From Bradyrhizobium algeriense (GTDB taxonomy: Bacteria; Pseudomonadota; Alphaproteobacteria; Rhizobiales; Xanthobacteraceae), in NCBI RefSeq assembly GCF_036924595.1, contig NZ_JAZHRV010000001.1, positions 4,402,001-4,466,000 on the forward strand: 64,000 nucleotides of DNA, written 5' to 3'. This document shows, piece by piece, positions 35,415-45,277 of this stretch. Made by a program: the position numbers and the translations under genes. Each line of letters opens with the position of its first letter. The first letter of the stretch is position 1. Under the pieces are notes generated by a model, which did no database searches, was not told the origin of the DNA, and saw only the letters and a list, made by a program, of their open reading frames with translations.

Positions 35415-38222
35415 TCACCCGCTATTCCGCAACCCCGCCGAAATGCCGTTGATCGTCAGCTGAATCCCGCGCAGCACCTGCTCGTCCGGGTTCTGCGCGC
35501 GATGCTCCTTCAGCAATTCCACCTGCACATGGTTGAGTGGATCGAGATAGGGAAAGCGGTTGCGGATCGATCGTTCCAGCAGCGGGTTGCCCTGCAAGAG
35601 GCGCTCGTGCCCCATGATGTCGAGCAGCGTCTCGATTGAGGAATGCCATTCGCGTCGGATGCGCCCAAAAATGCTCTCGCGCAATTTCACATCAGGCACC
35701 AGTTCGGCATAGCGCGAGGCGATCGCGATCGAGCTCTTGGCCAGCACCATGTCCATGTTAGATAGCAGCGTGCGGAAGAACGGCCATTCGCGGTAGAGCT
35801 CCTGCAGGAACGGCATGCCCTGCTCCGGATGCTCCGCGATCCAGGTCTCGACCGCCGAGCCGAAGCCGTACCAGCCCGGCAGCATCAGCCGGCATTGCGC
35901 CCAGCTGAACACCCATGGGATAGCGCGCAGATCCTCGATCTCGCGGGTCTTCTTGCGCGACGCCGGGCGGCTGCCGATGTTGAGCGTCGAGATTTCGGTG
36001 ATGACGGTGGAGCCCCAGAAATAATCGGCGAAGCCCTCAGTCTCGTAGACCAGTCCGCGATACGCCTTGAAGGCCAGCGCGGAAAGTTGCTCCATTGCGG
36101 TCAGATATTCCTTGCGCGGCGCGCTCTGCCGCGGATGCAGCAGGCTCGCCTCCAGCGTCGCGGCAGCGAGGATTTCCAGATTGCTGCGGCCGACTTCCGG
36201 GTTGGAATACTTGCTCGAGATAATCTCGCCCTGCTCGGTGATGCGAATCTGGCCATTCACCGCGCCGCCGGGCTGCGCAATGATGGCGTCATAGCTCGGA
36301 CCACCGCCGCGGCCGACCGAACCGCCGCGGCCATGGAATAGCCGCAACCGCACATGGTGGCGTTCGAACACCTCGACCAGTTCGATTTCGGCCTTGTAGA
36401 GCTCCCAGCCCGAGGTGACGAAGCCGCCATCCTTGTTGCTGTCGGAATAGCCGAGCATCACTTCCTGAACGCCGCCGCGGCTGTCCACCAGCCGGCGGTA
36501 ATCATGCAGCGACAGCATCCGGTCCATGATGCCGGAGGACGCCTGCAAATCCTCGATGGTCTCGAACAGCGGCACGATGTTGATGGCGCTGCGGCCGGAA
36601 GGATTGATGAGACCGACCTCCTTCAGCAGCACCGCCACCTCCAGCATATCCGACATCCCCTTGCACATGGAGATGATGCATTGGTGGATCACGTCGTTGC
36701 CAAACCTGGCATGCGCTTCGGCAGCCGCGCGGAACACCGCGAGTTCGCCCAGCGTCTCCTCGCTGTACTTGACGAAGGCCGAGCTGAGCGGCCTCGCGCT
36801 GCGCAACTCACTCAGCAGCAGATTGACGCGAGCTTCTTCGTTGAGGTCCAGATAGGACATCCCGGGGATCGCCGCGTCGAACAGTTCCGCCACCGTGCGT
36901 TCATGCACCGCCGAATTCTGCCTGATGTCGAGCCGGGCGAGATGGAAGCCGAAACAATCCACGGCCCGGCGCAACGACCGCAGCCGCCCGCGCGCGATCA
37001 CGCCGGAATTGTTCGCAATCAATGAACGATCGAGCACGTCGAGATCGGCCTTGAACTCCTTCACGCTCGCATAAGGCGCGGCCTCGCCCACCGGCCGGCG
37101 CGTGGTTTCGACCTCCAGCCTCACTGCGGTCGCCGTCAGCCGGGCATAGATGCCGGACACCGCCAGCCGATACGGTTCGCCGCTTCGATGCGGCGAGGTA
37201 TCCGGCGAGCGTCCGGCCAGCGCGCGCAATTCGTCGGAGACGTCGGCAAGATGCGCCGCCAGCGACAGTTCCGAACCGAGGACGTGCAACTCCTCCAGAT
37301 AGAAGTTCATCACCCGGCTCGACTGCAGGCGCAGCGTGCCGCGCATCACGTCGGCCGTCACGAACGGGTTGCCGTCGCGATCGCCGCCGATCCAGCTTCC
37401 CATGGTCAGGAACGATGCCAGTTCGCCGGGCGTGCCACCTTCCTCCTGGTTCAGCCGGTCTTCCAGCGCGCAATGCAGCCGCGGAACCTCATGCAGGAAG
37501 GTGTAGTCGTAGAACGAGAGACCGTTGGCGACTTCATCGAGCACGGTCAGCTTGGTCCTGCGCAGCAGATTGGTCTGCCACAGCGTCAGCACGGCGCGGC
37601 GCAGTTGTTCGGCGCTGGCTTCGGCTTCCTCCGCCGTGAGCTGGACGCGTTCGCGCTGGTCGAGCAATCCAGCGATTTCCATCTCGCGGTCGATCGTGCT
37701 CTTGCGGCGAACTTCGGTGGGATGCGCGGTCAGCACCGGGCTGACCTGGGCCTCCCCAAAAAAGCGGCGCAGGTCGGCGGCGCTGAATCCGGCCGCCTTT
37801 GCGTGTGACAACGTCTGGGTCAGTAGGCTCGGCCGCGGCCCGCCGGGACCACGACCGCGCATCTGGCGGATGTTGTTCTGGTCCTCGGCGATGTTGGCGA
37901 GATGCGAGAAATAGCTGAAGGCGCGAACGATGCGCAGAGTGTCGCTGGTCGACATGCTGTCGAGGATGGTCTCGAGTTCCCGCCGCGCCAGCTTGTCCTC
38001 GTCGCGGTGGAACCGGATCGAGGTCTGCCGGATGCGTTCGACCAGGTCGAACACGTCGGCGCCCTCCTGGTCGCGCACGGTATCGCCGAGAATACGCCCG
38101 AGCAGGCGAATATCGGTCCGCAGCCGCGCGTCTTCCTCCAGCGCCAGCGCGTCATCGCTGCGATTCGACCGGGCCTCGGTCTCGGAAGGCACGGTCTGGG
38201 AAGACACTATCTGGGAAGACAT
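35415..38222 (-). CDS. ppc: Phosphoenolpyruvate carboxylase
   Basis: Ppc makes oxaloacetate from PEP and bicarbonate, refilling the TCA cycle in the cytoplasm. The 935-residue length is normal. Catalytic signatures are [13 protein letters not shown] near residue 165 and the glycine loop [13 protein letters not shown] near 635, together with [11 protein letters not shown] and the C-terminal RNSG ending. The N-terminal stretch of about 30 residues ([20 protein letters not shown]) is poorly conserved low-complexity sequence. It stands alone between two palindromic repeats. Confidence 0.97.
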   Translation of the reverse strand: MSSQIVSSQTVPSETEARSNRSDDALALEEDARLRTDIRLLGRILGDTVRDQEGADVFDLVERIRQTSIRFHRDEDKLARRELETILDSMSTSDTLRIVRAFSYFSHLANIAEDQNNIRQMRGRGPGGPRPSLLTQTLSHAKAAGFSAADLRRFFGEAQVSPVLTAHPTEVRRKSTIDREMEIAGLLDQRERVQLTAEEAEASAEQLRRAVLTLWQTNLLRRTKLTVLDEVANGLSFYDYTFLHEVPRLHCALEDRLNQEEGGTPGELASFLTMGSWIGGDRDGNPFVTADVMRGTLRLQSSRVMNFYLEELHVLGSELSLAAHLADVSDELRALAGRSPDTSPHRSGEPYRLAVSGIYARLTATAVRLEVETTRRPVGEAAPYASVKEFKADLDVLDRSLIANNSGVIARGRLRSLRRAVDCFGFHLARLDIRQNSAVHERTVAELFDAAIPGMSYLDLNEEARVNLLLSELRSARPLSSAFVKYSEETLGELAVFRAAAEAHARFGNDVIHQCIISMCKGMSDMLEVAVLLKEVGLINPSGRSAINIVPLFETIEDLQASSGIMDRMLSLHDYRRLVDSRGGVQEVMLGYSDSNKDGGFVTSGWELYKAEIELVEVFERHHVRLRLFHGRGGSVGRGGGPSYDAIIAQPGGAVNGQIRITEQGEIISSKYSNPEVGRSNLEILAAATLEASLLHPRQSAPRKEYLTAMEQLSALAFKAYRGLVYETEGFADYFWGSTVITEISTLNIGSRPASRKKTREIEDLRAIPWVFSWAQCRLMLPGWYGFGSAVETWIAEHPEQGMPFLQELYREWPFFRTLLSNMDMVLAKSSIAIASRYAELVPDVKLRESIFGRIRREWHSSIETLLDIMGHERLLQGNPLLERSIRNRFPYLDPLNHVQVELLKEHRAQNPDEQVLRGIQLTINGISAGLRNSG

Positions 38223-38319
38223 GGCTGGCTACCTCAGAAATTGCCTGGCAATTCCGAGTGTGCAAGTTTTTTGCCGCAGTGCAAGATAAAGATGGGGGCG
38301 GCCAGAATTGCGATTACTC

Positions 38320-38406
38320 CGTCATGGCCGGGCTTGACCCGGCCATCCACGTTCTTCGCTCGGCAAGCAAGGACGTGGATGCCCGGCACAAGGCCGGGCA
38401 TGACGG
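38320..38406. repeat. Palindromic repeat of the GTCATGGCCGGG family, copy 1
   Basis: CGTCATGGCCGGGCTTGACC at the left and AAGGCCGGGCATGACGG at the right form the palindrome ends, with GGCCATCCACG and GGACGTGGATGCC inside. Related copies are at 43679-43770 and 62673-62741. It lies between ppc and the CoA ligase gene. Confidence 0.85.
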
Positions 38407-38416
38407 CTGAACGTAC

Positions 38417-39958
38417 CTAAATCCTCCGCCCCGCCCGCTCCCAGTAGGGATCGCGCAGGCGGCGCTTGAAGATCTTGCCGGAATCTTCCCGCGGCAGGTT
38501 GGACTGGATCTCGATGTGTTTTGGCACCTTGTAGTCGGCCAGCGATATCTTGAGCTGCGCGCGGACGGAGGCAATGTCGAGCGTCACTCCCGGCTGCGGC
38601 TCCACCACGGCCATCAGCGCCTCGCCGAATTCCGTGTCGGGAATGCCGAACACCGCGCAATCGTGCACGCCCGGTATCGCATGCAGCGCGGCCTCGATCT
38701 CGGCCGGATAGATGTTGACGCCGCCCGAAATCACCATGTCGCGCTTGCGGTCGCAGATGAAGACATAGCCGTCTGCGTCGATGTAGCCGACGTCGCCCGA
38801 GGTAATGAACCCCTCGCGATCGATCTCGGAACGCTTGTCGGGCTTGTTGTGATAGGTGAAATCCGGGTTGCCCGCGATGCGCGAATAGATTTCGCCGATC
38901 TCGCCCTGCCGCAATTCCCTTCCGTCGTCGCCGATGAAGCGCAGTTCCGCTCCCGGGGCGATCTTGCCGACGGTGCCGGGCTTCTTCAGCGCGTCCTCCG
39001 AAGTGGCAAAGGTGACGGCGCCCGACTCGGTCGAGCCGTAGAATTCATAGATGATCGGGCCCCACCAGTCGATCATCGCGCGCTTGACGTCGGCCGGACA
39101 GGGCGCGGCGGCATGGATGATGTGGCGCAGCGACGACATGTCGTATTTCCTGCGAACTTCCACCGGGAGCTTCATCAGGCGGATGAACATGGTCGGTACC
39201 ATGAAGATGGTGTCGATCTTCTCGGTCTCGACCACCCGCAAAAATTCTTCCGCATCGAAGCACGGCATGATCGCCAGTGCGCCGCCGAGTCGGCCGGCGC
39301 GCAGGCCGAACGAGTTCGGCGCGGAATGATAGAGCGGCCCCGGCAGCAGTGCACGGGCGCCCGGCTTGAGGCCGTAGATCAGGCTGCGCATGCGTTCGGC
39401 GTTGGCAGTCTGCTCCGGTGTCGGCGCGAAGCGGCGCACGCCCTTGGGATGGCCTGTGGTGCCCGAGGTGTAGATCATGTTCTGCGGCTGCGGCACCACC
39501 GGCCCGTCATAGCGCGGGTGCTGCTTCAGCCAGGATTCGAAATCGATCGCAAAGTCGGGCGTGGTGAGGTGATCGGGATTGATCTTGTAATTGCCGAGAA
39601 TTTCCGGCGGCGTCGGCACGCTGAGCGAAGTGACGCCTTGCGGTATCGCCTCGCGCAGCTGATGCAGCATGTCGGCATGCGCGATCAGCACCGAAGTGCC
39701 GGAATCCTTCAGCACATAATTGATCTCTTCCGGCTTGAAGTGCCAATTCACTGGCACGCCATAGGCGCCGAGCCGCATCGCCGCATAGGCCGCCTCGATG
39801 AAGGCGATGTCGTTGCGCATCAGCATGGCGACGCTGTCGCCCTGTTTGACGCCGAGTTTTTGCAATCCGCCCGCGATGCGGTCGGCACGTTCGGCGACCT
39901 CATCGTGGCTGCGCTTGCGGGGGCCGCTGATAATGCCGTGGAAGGGAGAGGTGGACAT
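38417..39958 (-). CDS. AMP-dependent acyl-CoA synthetase
   Basis: A 513-residue ANL-superfamily ligase that activates a carboxylic acid with ATP and joins it to CoA. The phosphate-binding loop is YTSGTTGHPKGV, the A5 motif is YEFYGSTESG, and the C-terminal catalytic Lys is in PREDSGKIFKRRLRDPYW. SGGVNIYPAEIEAALHAIPGV marks the start of the mobile C-terminal domain. The substrate is not clear; the neighbouring hydratases and dehydrogenases suggest a branched or unusual fatty acid. It lies in the minus direction with an enoyl-CoA hydratase about 170 bases upstream, separated by a repeat. Confidence 0.92.
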   Translation of the reverse strand: MSTSPFHGIISGPRKRSHDEVAERADRIAGGLQKLGVKQGDSVAMLMRNDIAFIEAAYAAMRLGAYGVPVNWHFKPEEINYVLKDSGTSVLIAHADMLHQLREAIPQGVTSLSVPTPPEILGNYKINPDHLTTPDFAIDFESWLKQHPRYDGPVVPQPQNMIYTSGTTGHPKGVRRFAPTPEQTANAERMRSLIYGLKPGARALLPGPLYHSAPNSFGLRAGRLGGALAIMPCFDAEEFLRVVETEKIDTIFMVPTMFIRLMKLPVEVRRKYDMSSLRHIIHAAAPCPADVKRAMIDWWGPIIYEFYGSTESGAVTFATSEDALKKPGTVGKIAPGAELRFIGDDGRELRQGEIGEIYSRIAGNPDFTYHNKPDKRSEIDREGFITSGDVGYIDADGYVFICDRKRDMVISGGVNIYPAEIEAALHAIPGVHDCAVFGIPDTEFGEALMAVVEPQPGVTLDIASVRAQLKISLADYKVPKHIEIQSNLPREDSGKIFKRRLRDPYWERAGRRI

Positions 39959-39998
39959 TGTCGCTTTCCGATCTGTTGCCGGGTTTGGAACGAAAGGC

Positions 39999-40124
39999 CG
40001 TCATTCCGGGATGGTGCGCAAGCACAGACCTCAGATGCACAATTGCGCATAGGGGAATCTCGAGATTCTCTGATGTGCAATTGCACATCATAGTTCGTCG
40101 CTTCGCGCCGCCCCGGAGTGACGG
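39999..40124. repeat. Palindromic repeat of the GTCATTCCGGG family with nested palindromes
   Basis: The ends CGTCATTCCGGGATGG and CCCCGGAGTGACGG are near reverse complements. Nested inside are the perfect palindrome GAATCTCGAGATTC and a flanking pair, TGCACAATTGCGCA and TGTGCAATTGCACA. The outer ends match the repeat at 22642-22702. It lies between the CoA ligase and the enoyl-CoA hydratase genes. Confidence 0.8.
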
Positions 40125-40130
40125 AACTAC

Positions 40131-40946
40131 CTACCCCGCGTCCGCGAACCGCGGCGCGCGCTTTTCCATATTGGCGCGCACCGCCTCGGTCTGGTTGGGG
40201 CTGCCGAGCAGCTTCTGCTGTTCGACGGATTCAGCCATTAGCGCCGGAGCGGGATCGACAGACAGCTTGTTCAGCATGCGTTTGGCGGCACGGATCGCAT
40301 CCGGACTCTTGCCGGCGATTTCGCGCGCGACCTCGAAGGCCGCAGCAAGCGGATCGTCGCAGATCCGCGTCGCGAGGCCGTAGCTCATGGCTTCCTGGGC
40401 GGAGAAGATGCGCCCGGTATAGGTCAGGTCGCGCAGGATGTCGTCACGGACCAGGCTCGCAAGGATCGGCGTGCCGGCCATGTCGGGCACCAGCCCCCAT
40501 TTGATTTCCATGATCGACATCCGCGCGTCCGGCGTGAGGAAGCGCATGTCGGCGCCGAGCGCGAGCTGGAAACCGCCGCCGAACGCCACACCCTGGATCG
40601 CGGCGATGACAGGCACGGGAAGCTGCCGCCAGCCCCAGACCGCAGCTTGCGGAAAGTTCGCCACACCATGTGTGCGTGCAGTGAGGTCACGTTTCTCGCC
40701 ACCGGCGATCCCATTACCGCCATTCTCTTTCATGGCCGCAAAACGTCCCATATCGAGACCGGCGCAGAACGCCAGCCCCTCCCCGGACAATACTACCACC
40801 CTAACCGCCTTTTCACGGGCAAGCCGTTCGGTCGCAGCCACCAGCGCCTCGAACATCGCGGCGTCGAGCGCGTTCATCTTGTCGGCCCGCACCAGCCGGA
40901 CATCGGCAATGCCGTCCGAAATCGAGATCGAAACGCGTTGCTCCAT
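40131..40946 (-). CDS. Enoyl-CoA hydratase/isomerase family (crotonase) protein
   Basis: The 271-residue crotonase-fold protein has an oxyanion-hole segment GEGLAFCAGLDMGRFA and the second loop GVAFGGGFQLALGADMRF. The expected catalytic Glu region reads SIMEIKWGLVPDMAG. These enzymes hydrate or isomerise unsaturated acyl-CoA. The ATG at 40946 is chosen because GGAGGAG lies at ideal distance upstream. The divergent gene at 41048 is a dienoyl-CoA-reductase-like SDR, so the two could be controlled from the 100-base region between them. Confidence 0.9.
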   Translation of the reverse strand: MEQRVSISISDGIADVRLVRADKMNALDAAMFEALVAATERLAREKAVRVVVLSGEGLAFCAGLDMGRFAAMKENGGNGIAGGEKRDLTARTHGVANFPQAAVWGWRQLPVPVIAAIQGVAFGGGFQLALGADMRFLTPDARMSIMEIKWGLVPDMAGTPILASLVRDDILRDLTYTGRIFSAQEAMSYGLATRICDDPLAAAFEVAREIAGKSPDAIRAAKRMLNKLSVDPAPALMAESVEQQKLLGSPNQTEAVRANMEKRAPRFADAG

Positions 40947-41047
40947 GATAATTCTCCTCCACACTTCCTTCTTGGCGCTTTACAGAACGGCTGTTGCCGG
41001 TTTTAGTCAATCGACCAATTAACAGACAATTCCCGTGGGTGGAAACG

Positions 41048-41920
41048 ATGTTCAACGATCAGCTTCTCGCCGGGCGGCGCATTCTCGTGACCGGAGGCGG
41101 CACCGGCCTCGGCAAGTCCATGGCCGCGCGGTTTCTCCAACTGGGAGCCGAGGTCCACATCTGCGGCCGCCGCAAAATCGTGTGCGACGAGACCGCGACC
41201 GAATTGATGGACCTTCATGGCGGGCGCGTGGTCAGCCACGGCGTCGACATCCGCAATGCGCTTGCCGTCGACGAAATGATCGAACAGATCTGGACCGAAG
41301 GTCCCCTCACCGATCTCATCAATAACGCGGCCGGCAATTTCATCTCGCGCTCGGAAGAACTCTCGCCGCGCGGCTTCGATGCCGTCGCCAACATCGTGAT
41401 GCACGGCACCTTCTACGTGACGCACGCGGTCGGACGGCGCTGGATCGCCGCCAAGCTGCCCGGCAACGTGGTGTCGATCACCGTGACCTGGGTGCGCAAC
41501 GGCTCGCCCTATGTGGTGCCGTCGGCGATGAGCAAGTCGGCGATCCACGCCATGACGATGTCGCTGGCGGTCGAATGGGGCAAGCACGGCATCCGCCTCA
41601 ACACCATTGCGCCCGGCGAAATCCCGACCGAGGGCATGAGCAAGCGCATCAAGCCCGGCGACGAGGCTGGCGCGCGCACCCGGGCGCAGAACCCGATGGG
41701 CCGGGTCGGCACCATGGAGGAATTGCAGAACCTCGCCGTGTTCCTGATCTCCGGCGGCTGCGACTGGATCAACGGCGAAACCATCGCCATGGACGGCGCG
41801 CAGGCCCTCGCCATGGGGGGTAATTTCTATCAGTTGCGCGACTGGAGCGACGACGACTGGAACACGGCGCGCGACTCGATCAAGGCGCAGAACGAAAAGG
41901 ACCGCGCGGCGCGGGGGTGA
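41048..41920 (+). CDS. SDR family protein resembling 2,4-dienoyl-CoA reductase
   Basis: The 290-residue protein has the cofactor motif TGGGTGLG and LINNAAGNF. The expected YxxxK catalytic pair is replaced by Ser159-x-x-x-Lys163 (VPSAMSKSAIHAM), followed by EWGKHGIRLNTIAPG. Loss of that Tyr and the FVVPSA-like context are features of the mammalian-type 2,4-dienoyl-CoA reductases, which use NADPH to reduce dienoyl-CoA during breakdown of unsaturated fatty acids. I infer the same type of reaction. The ATG at 41048 starts the family N-terminus. A palindromic repeat and a CoA ligase gene follow. Confidence 0.85.
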   Translation: MFNDQLLAGRRILVTGGGTGLGKSMAARFLQLGAEVHICGRRKIVCDETATELMDLHGGRVVSHGVDIRNALAVDEMIEQIWTEGPLTDLINNAAGNFISRSEELSPRGFDAVANIVMHGTFYVTHAVGRRWIAAKLPGNVVSITVTWVRNGSPYVVPSAMSKSAIHAMTMSLAVEWGKHGIRLNTIAPGEIPTEGMSKRIKPGDEAGARTRAQNPMGRVGTMEELQNLAVFLISGGCDWINGETIAMDGAQALAMGGNFYQLRDWSDDDWNTARDSIKAQNEKDRAARG

Positions 41921-41928
41921 TCTCTCCT

Positions 41929-42006
41929 CGTCATTGCGAGCGAAGCGAAGCAATCCATACCGCCGCGAAGGAAGCGTGGATTGCTTCGCTTCGCTCGCAA
42001 TGACGG
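41929..42006. repeat. Palindromic repeat of the GTCATTGCGAG family, copy 2
   Basis: CGTCATTGCGAGCGAAGCGA and GAAGCAATCC on the left pair with GGATTGCTTCG and TTCGCTCGCAATGACGG on the right. The hairpin arms are nearly perfect. It separates the dienoyl-CoA-reductase-like gene from the following CoA ligase gene, both on the plus strand. Confidence 0.88.
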
Positions 42007-42076
42007 ACGATTGCGTGTAACGCTCCGAGCCAATATCATCTCCCGGGTAAACAATAATAATACCTACGGGAGAGAC

Positions 42077-43657
42077 ATGTCCGCTTCGCAGCAATTGACG
42101 AACCTTGCCGACATGGTGCGCGACCGCGCCAGAACGCGCGGCGACGCGATCGCCTATGAGTTCGAGGGACGCCAGACAAGTTTCGCCGAATTCGACATCA
42201 ACACCAACCGCGTTGCGAATGCGCTGATCGCGCTCGGTGTCAAGCCGGGCGAGCGGATCGCCTATCTCGGCAAGAACAGCGACTTCTATTTCGAGCTCTT
42301 GATGGGCGCGATGAAGGCCAAGGCGGTGATGGCGCCGGTCAACTGGCGACTCGCCGGACCGGAGGTCGCCTTCATCGTCGCCGACTGCAAGGCGCCGGTG
42401 CTGTTTGTAGGCCCCGAGTTCATCACCCAGGTCCGCAACATCAAGGCGCAATTGCCAGATGTGCGTCACGTGGTCACCACCGAAGGCGGCGCGCCGGAAT
42501 GGTCGGATTTTACAGCTTGGCGCGATGCTGCCAGCGGCGATGACCCGAGGGTTGCGATCAGCCCGAAGGACATCGCGATCCAGCTCTATACGTCGGGCAC
42601 CACGGGCAAGCCGAAGGGCGCGATGCTTTCGCATGCCAACTTTCTTAATCTGGTGAACGCCGGCAGCGAGGCCGAGAAGCCCGAGTGGAACAAATGGACG
42701 AGCGACGACGTCTCGCTGGTGGCGATGCCGATCTTCCATATCGGCGGCTCCGGCTGGGGCGTCATGGGCCTCTATCACGGCGCCAAGGGCGTGATCGCGC
42801 GCGAGTTCGATCCGACCAGGATTTTGGATTTCTTCGAACAGTCCGGAATTACAAAACTGTTCATGGTGCCGGCCGCGATGCAGTTCGTGGTGCGGCAACC
42901 GCGGGCGCGGCAGGTCGATTTCTCCCGCCTGAAATACATGCTCTACGGCGCCTCGCCGATTCCTGCTGCGCTTTTGAAGGAGTGCATCGAGGTGTTCAAG
43001 TGCGGCTTCGTGCAATTGTACGGCATGACCGAGACGACAGGCACCATCGTAGCCCTTCCGCCCGAGGACCACGTCGAGGGGCTGGAGCGGATGCGCTCCG
43101 CGGGCAAAGCCCTGCCCGGCATCGAGCTTGCGATCCTCGACCCTGATGGCAAGCGATTGCCGCCGCGCCAGGTCGGCGAAATCGCCACCCGCTCCGGCTC
43201 CAACATGGCCGGCTACTGGAACCTGCCCGAGGCGACCGCGAGGACGCTCGGCAGCGACGGCTGGCTGCGCACCGGCGATGCCGGCTACATGGACGAGGAC
43301 GGCTACCTCTATATCCACGACCGCATCAAGGACATGATCATCTCCGGTGGTGAGAACATTTACCCGGCCGAAGTCGAGAGCGCGATCTGCGATCATCCTG
43401 ACGTCGCCGAAGCCGCCGTGATCGGCATCCCCGACGACAAATGGGGCGAAGCGGTGAAGGCGATCGTGGTGATGAAGCCGGGCAAGCAGGCGATCGCCAC
43501 CGACATCATCAACTTCACCCGCGAGCGCATCGCGGGATTCAAGACGCCGAAATCGGTCGACTTTCTGGAAGCGCTGCCGCGCAACCCGTCGGGCAAGATT
43601 TTGCGGCGGAGTTTGCGCGAACCATATTGGGCGGGCAAGGATCGTCAGGTGAATTGA
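42077..43657 (+). CDS. Long-chain-type fatty acyl-CoA ligase
   Basis: A 526-residue ANL-superfamily CoA ligase. Motifs are YTSGTTGKPKGAMLSH (phosphate loop), MPIFHIGGSGWG, YGMTETTGTI (A5), GWLRTGDAGYMDEDGYLYI, DRIKDMIISGGENIYPAEVE and the catalytic Lys in PRNPSGKILRRSLREPYW. It differs enough from the ligase at 38417 that they probably act on different acids. The ATG at 42077 is preceded by GGGAGAG. The gene converges on the acyl-CoA dehydrogenase with a palindromic repeat between. Confidence 0.93.
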   Translation: MSASQQLTNLADMVRDRARTRGDAIAYEFEGRQTSFAEFDINTNRVANALIALGVKPGERIAYLGKNSDFYFELLMGAMKAKAVMAPVNWRLAGPEVAFIVADCKAPVLFVGPEFITQVRNIKAQLPDVRHVVTTEGGAPEWSDFTAWRDAASGDDPRVAISPKDIAIQLYTSGTTGKPKGAMLSHANFLNLVNAGSEAEKPEWNKWTSDDVSLVAMPIFHIGGSGWGVMGLYHGAKGVIAREFDPTRILDFFEQSGITKLFMVPAAMQFVVRQPRARQVDFSRLKYMLYGASPIPAALLKECIEVFKCGFVQLYGMTETTGTIVALPPEDHVEGLERMRSAGKALPGIELAILDPDGKRLPPRQVGEIATRSGSNMAGYWNLPEATARTLGSDGWLRTGDAGYMDEDGYLYIHDRIKDMIISGGENIYPAEVESAICDHPDVAEAAVIGIPDDKWGEAVKAIVVMKPGKQAIATDIINFTRERIAGFKTPKSVDFLEALPRNPSGKILRRSLREPYWAGKDRQVN

Positions 43658-43678
43658 GGACGCGGCACGCTCTCTCCA

Positions 43679-43770
43679 CGTCATCACCGGGCTTGACCCG
43701 GTGATCCACGCCTTGCTTTCTGGCTTCGGTACGAAGACGTGGATGGCCGGGTCACGCCCGGCCATGACGG
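43679..43770. repeat. Palindromic repeat of the GTCATGGCCGGG family, copy 2
   Basis: The left end CGTCATCACCGGGCTTGACC carries the inner hairpin ACCGGG-CTTGA-CCCGGT. The right end GTCACGCCCGGCCATGACGG carries its own small hairpin. Layout matches the copy at 38320-38406. It lies between convergent genes. Confidence 0.85.
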
Positions 43771-43778
43771 TGTGTGGA

Positions 43779-45053
43779 TCAATGCTTCCCCGCCCCCATG
43801 TAGCCGAACAGGAATCCTGCCACCTTGCGCTTCTGGATTTCCTCGCTGCCCTCGGTGATGCGGTAGCGGCGGTGGTGGCGGTAGATGTGTTCGAACGGCT
43901 TGTGGCGTGAATAGCCCATGCCGCCGTGGACCTGCATGGCGCGGTCGGCGGCTTCGCAGCACAGGCGGTTGGCCCAAAAATTACACATCGACACCCGGTC
44001 GGAGAGCGTGTGCTCGACCTGCGCTTGGGTGAGCTGGTCCATCTCCCACGCGGTCTTGCGGATCAACAGCCTGAGCATCTCGGCCTGCGTCGCAAGCTCG
44101 ACCAGCGGCCACTGGATCGCCTGGTTCTCAGCCAGCGCCTTGCCGAACGGTTTTCGCTCACGCGCGTATTTGACGCTCTCGTTGATGCAATAGACCGCAG
44201 CGCCCAGCGAACTTGCCGCCTGCCGGATGCGGTTCTCGTGCACAAAACATTGCGCCAGCGATAGTCCGCGGCCGATTTCGCCGAACAGCGCATCCTCAGG
44301 CACGAACACATCGGTGAAGCTGACGCGCGGATGATCCGTCGGCATGTTGAAGGTCCACATGTATTCCTCGACCTTCACGCCCGGGCTCTTGGCCGGCACC
44401 AGCAGGCAGGTAATGCCGCGCGCATCGCCGTCATTGCCGGACGTGCGGGCAAACAGCGCGCAATGGGTCGCGACATGCATGCCCGTGGTCCACATCTTCT
44501 GGCCGTTGATGACCCAGCCCTTGACGTTGTCACGGGTTGCCTGAACGGCCCTGGTTTCCATATGCGTCGCGTCGGAGCCGTGTTCGGGCTCGGTGAGACC
44601 AAACGTGATGCGATACTTGCCTGTGATCGAGCCGTCGATCATCGCCTTCTGATCGTCGGTGCCGTAGCGGTCGAGCATGGTTACAATCGGCAAATTGCCG
44701 ACGATCGAATGTTCGTTCTGCAAATCATTGTGCAGGCCGAGGCCTTTCGAGGCAAAATGCTCACGGATCACGGCCATCCAGAGGTTGGAACCGTCCTTGC
44801 CGCCGTAGCGCTTCGGAATCGCGAAGCGCAGATGGCCCGCGGCGTCGGCAAGGTTCTTGGCCTTGCGCAGCAGCGCTTCCCATTCATGCCGCGGCAGGCC
44901 GCCGTTCTCGAAATCGGTGCGCGCCCATTCGCGGCGATGATCGAAGAAGCGGATGTTGTCGTCGGCCTCCTCCAGCGGCTTGATCTCGCGCGCGATGAAG
45001 CGGTCGAGTTCGTCGAGATAGGCAGTGAGGTCGGCAGGCAGGTTGAAATCCAA
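43779..45053 (-). CDS. Acyl-CoA dehydrogenase family protein
   Basis: The 424-residue flavoprotein introduces a double bond into acyl-CoA and passes electrons to ETF. Visible segments are the FAD/substrate loop TFGLTEPEHGSDATHMETR, INGQKMWTTGMHVATHCALFA, and the C-terminal QVHGGMGYSRHKPFEHIYRH followed by ITEGSEEIQKRKVAGFLFGY. The His-rich KPFEHIYRHHRRYRITEG is longer than in short-chain dehydrogenases. It belongs to a subgroup different from the ACAD10/11-type gene at 52507. It is divergent from an enoyl-CoA hydratase gene, with 224 bases between. Confidence 0.92.
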   Translation of the reverse strand: MDFNLPADLTAYLDELDRFIAREIKPLEEADDNIRFFDHRREWARTDFENGGLPRHEWEALLRKAKNLADAAGHLRFAIPKRYGGKDGSNLWMAVIREHFASKGLGLHNDLQNEHSIVGNLPIVTMLDRYGTDDQKAMIDGSITGKYRITFGLTEPEHGSDATHMETRAVQATRDNVKGWVINGQKMWTTGMHVATHCALFARTSGNDGDARGITCLLVPAKSPGVKVEEYMWTFNMPTDHPRVSFTDVFVPEDALFGEIGRGLSLAQCFVHENRIRQAASSLGAAVYCINESVKYARERKPFGKALAENQAIQWPLVELATQAEMLRLLIRKTAWEMDQLTQAQVEHTLSDRVSMCNFWANRLCCEAADRAMQVHGGMGYSRHKPFEHIYRHHRRYRITEGSEEIQKRKVAGFLFGYMGAGKH

Positions 45054-45277
45054 GGCGGTCTCTCCCGGAAATGTCGTTTGTTTTGATTTGCGTTTAGGCG
45101 CTACGCGAGCGCTCCTGCTCGGATCGATTTAGGTTGGAAGACCCCGCCCAAGTCAAGCAACGGAATGGACCTTGGCACGCGCGGCGGCGTTGCGTAATTG
45201 GATGGTATCGGACGCCGCGCCGGCGCTATGATTGTGGTCAATATTCTTCGCCGCAGAAAATCGAAACGGGAGCAAAC

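Noticed and set aside
41003..43765. Minus-strand open frame of 920 codons
   Set aside because: It is antisense to the SDR and CoA ligase genes, which have complete catalytic motifs; composition is typical of high-GC shadows.
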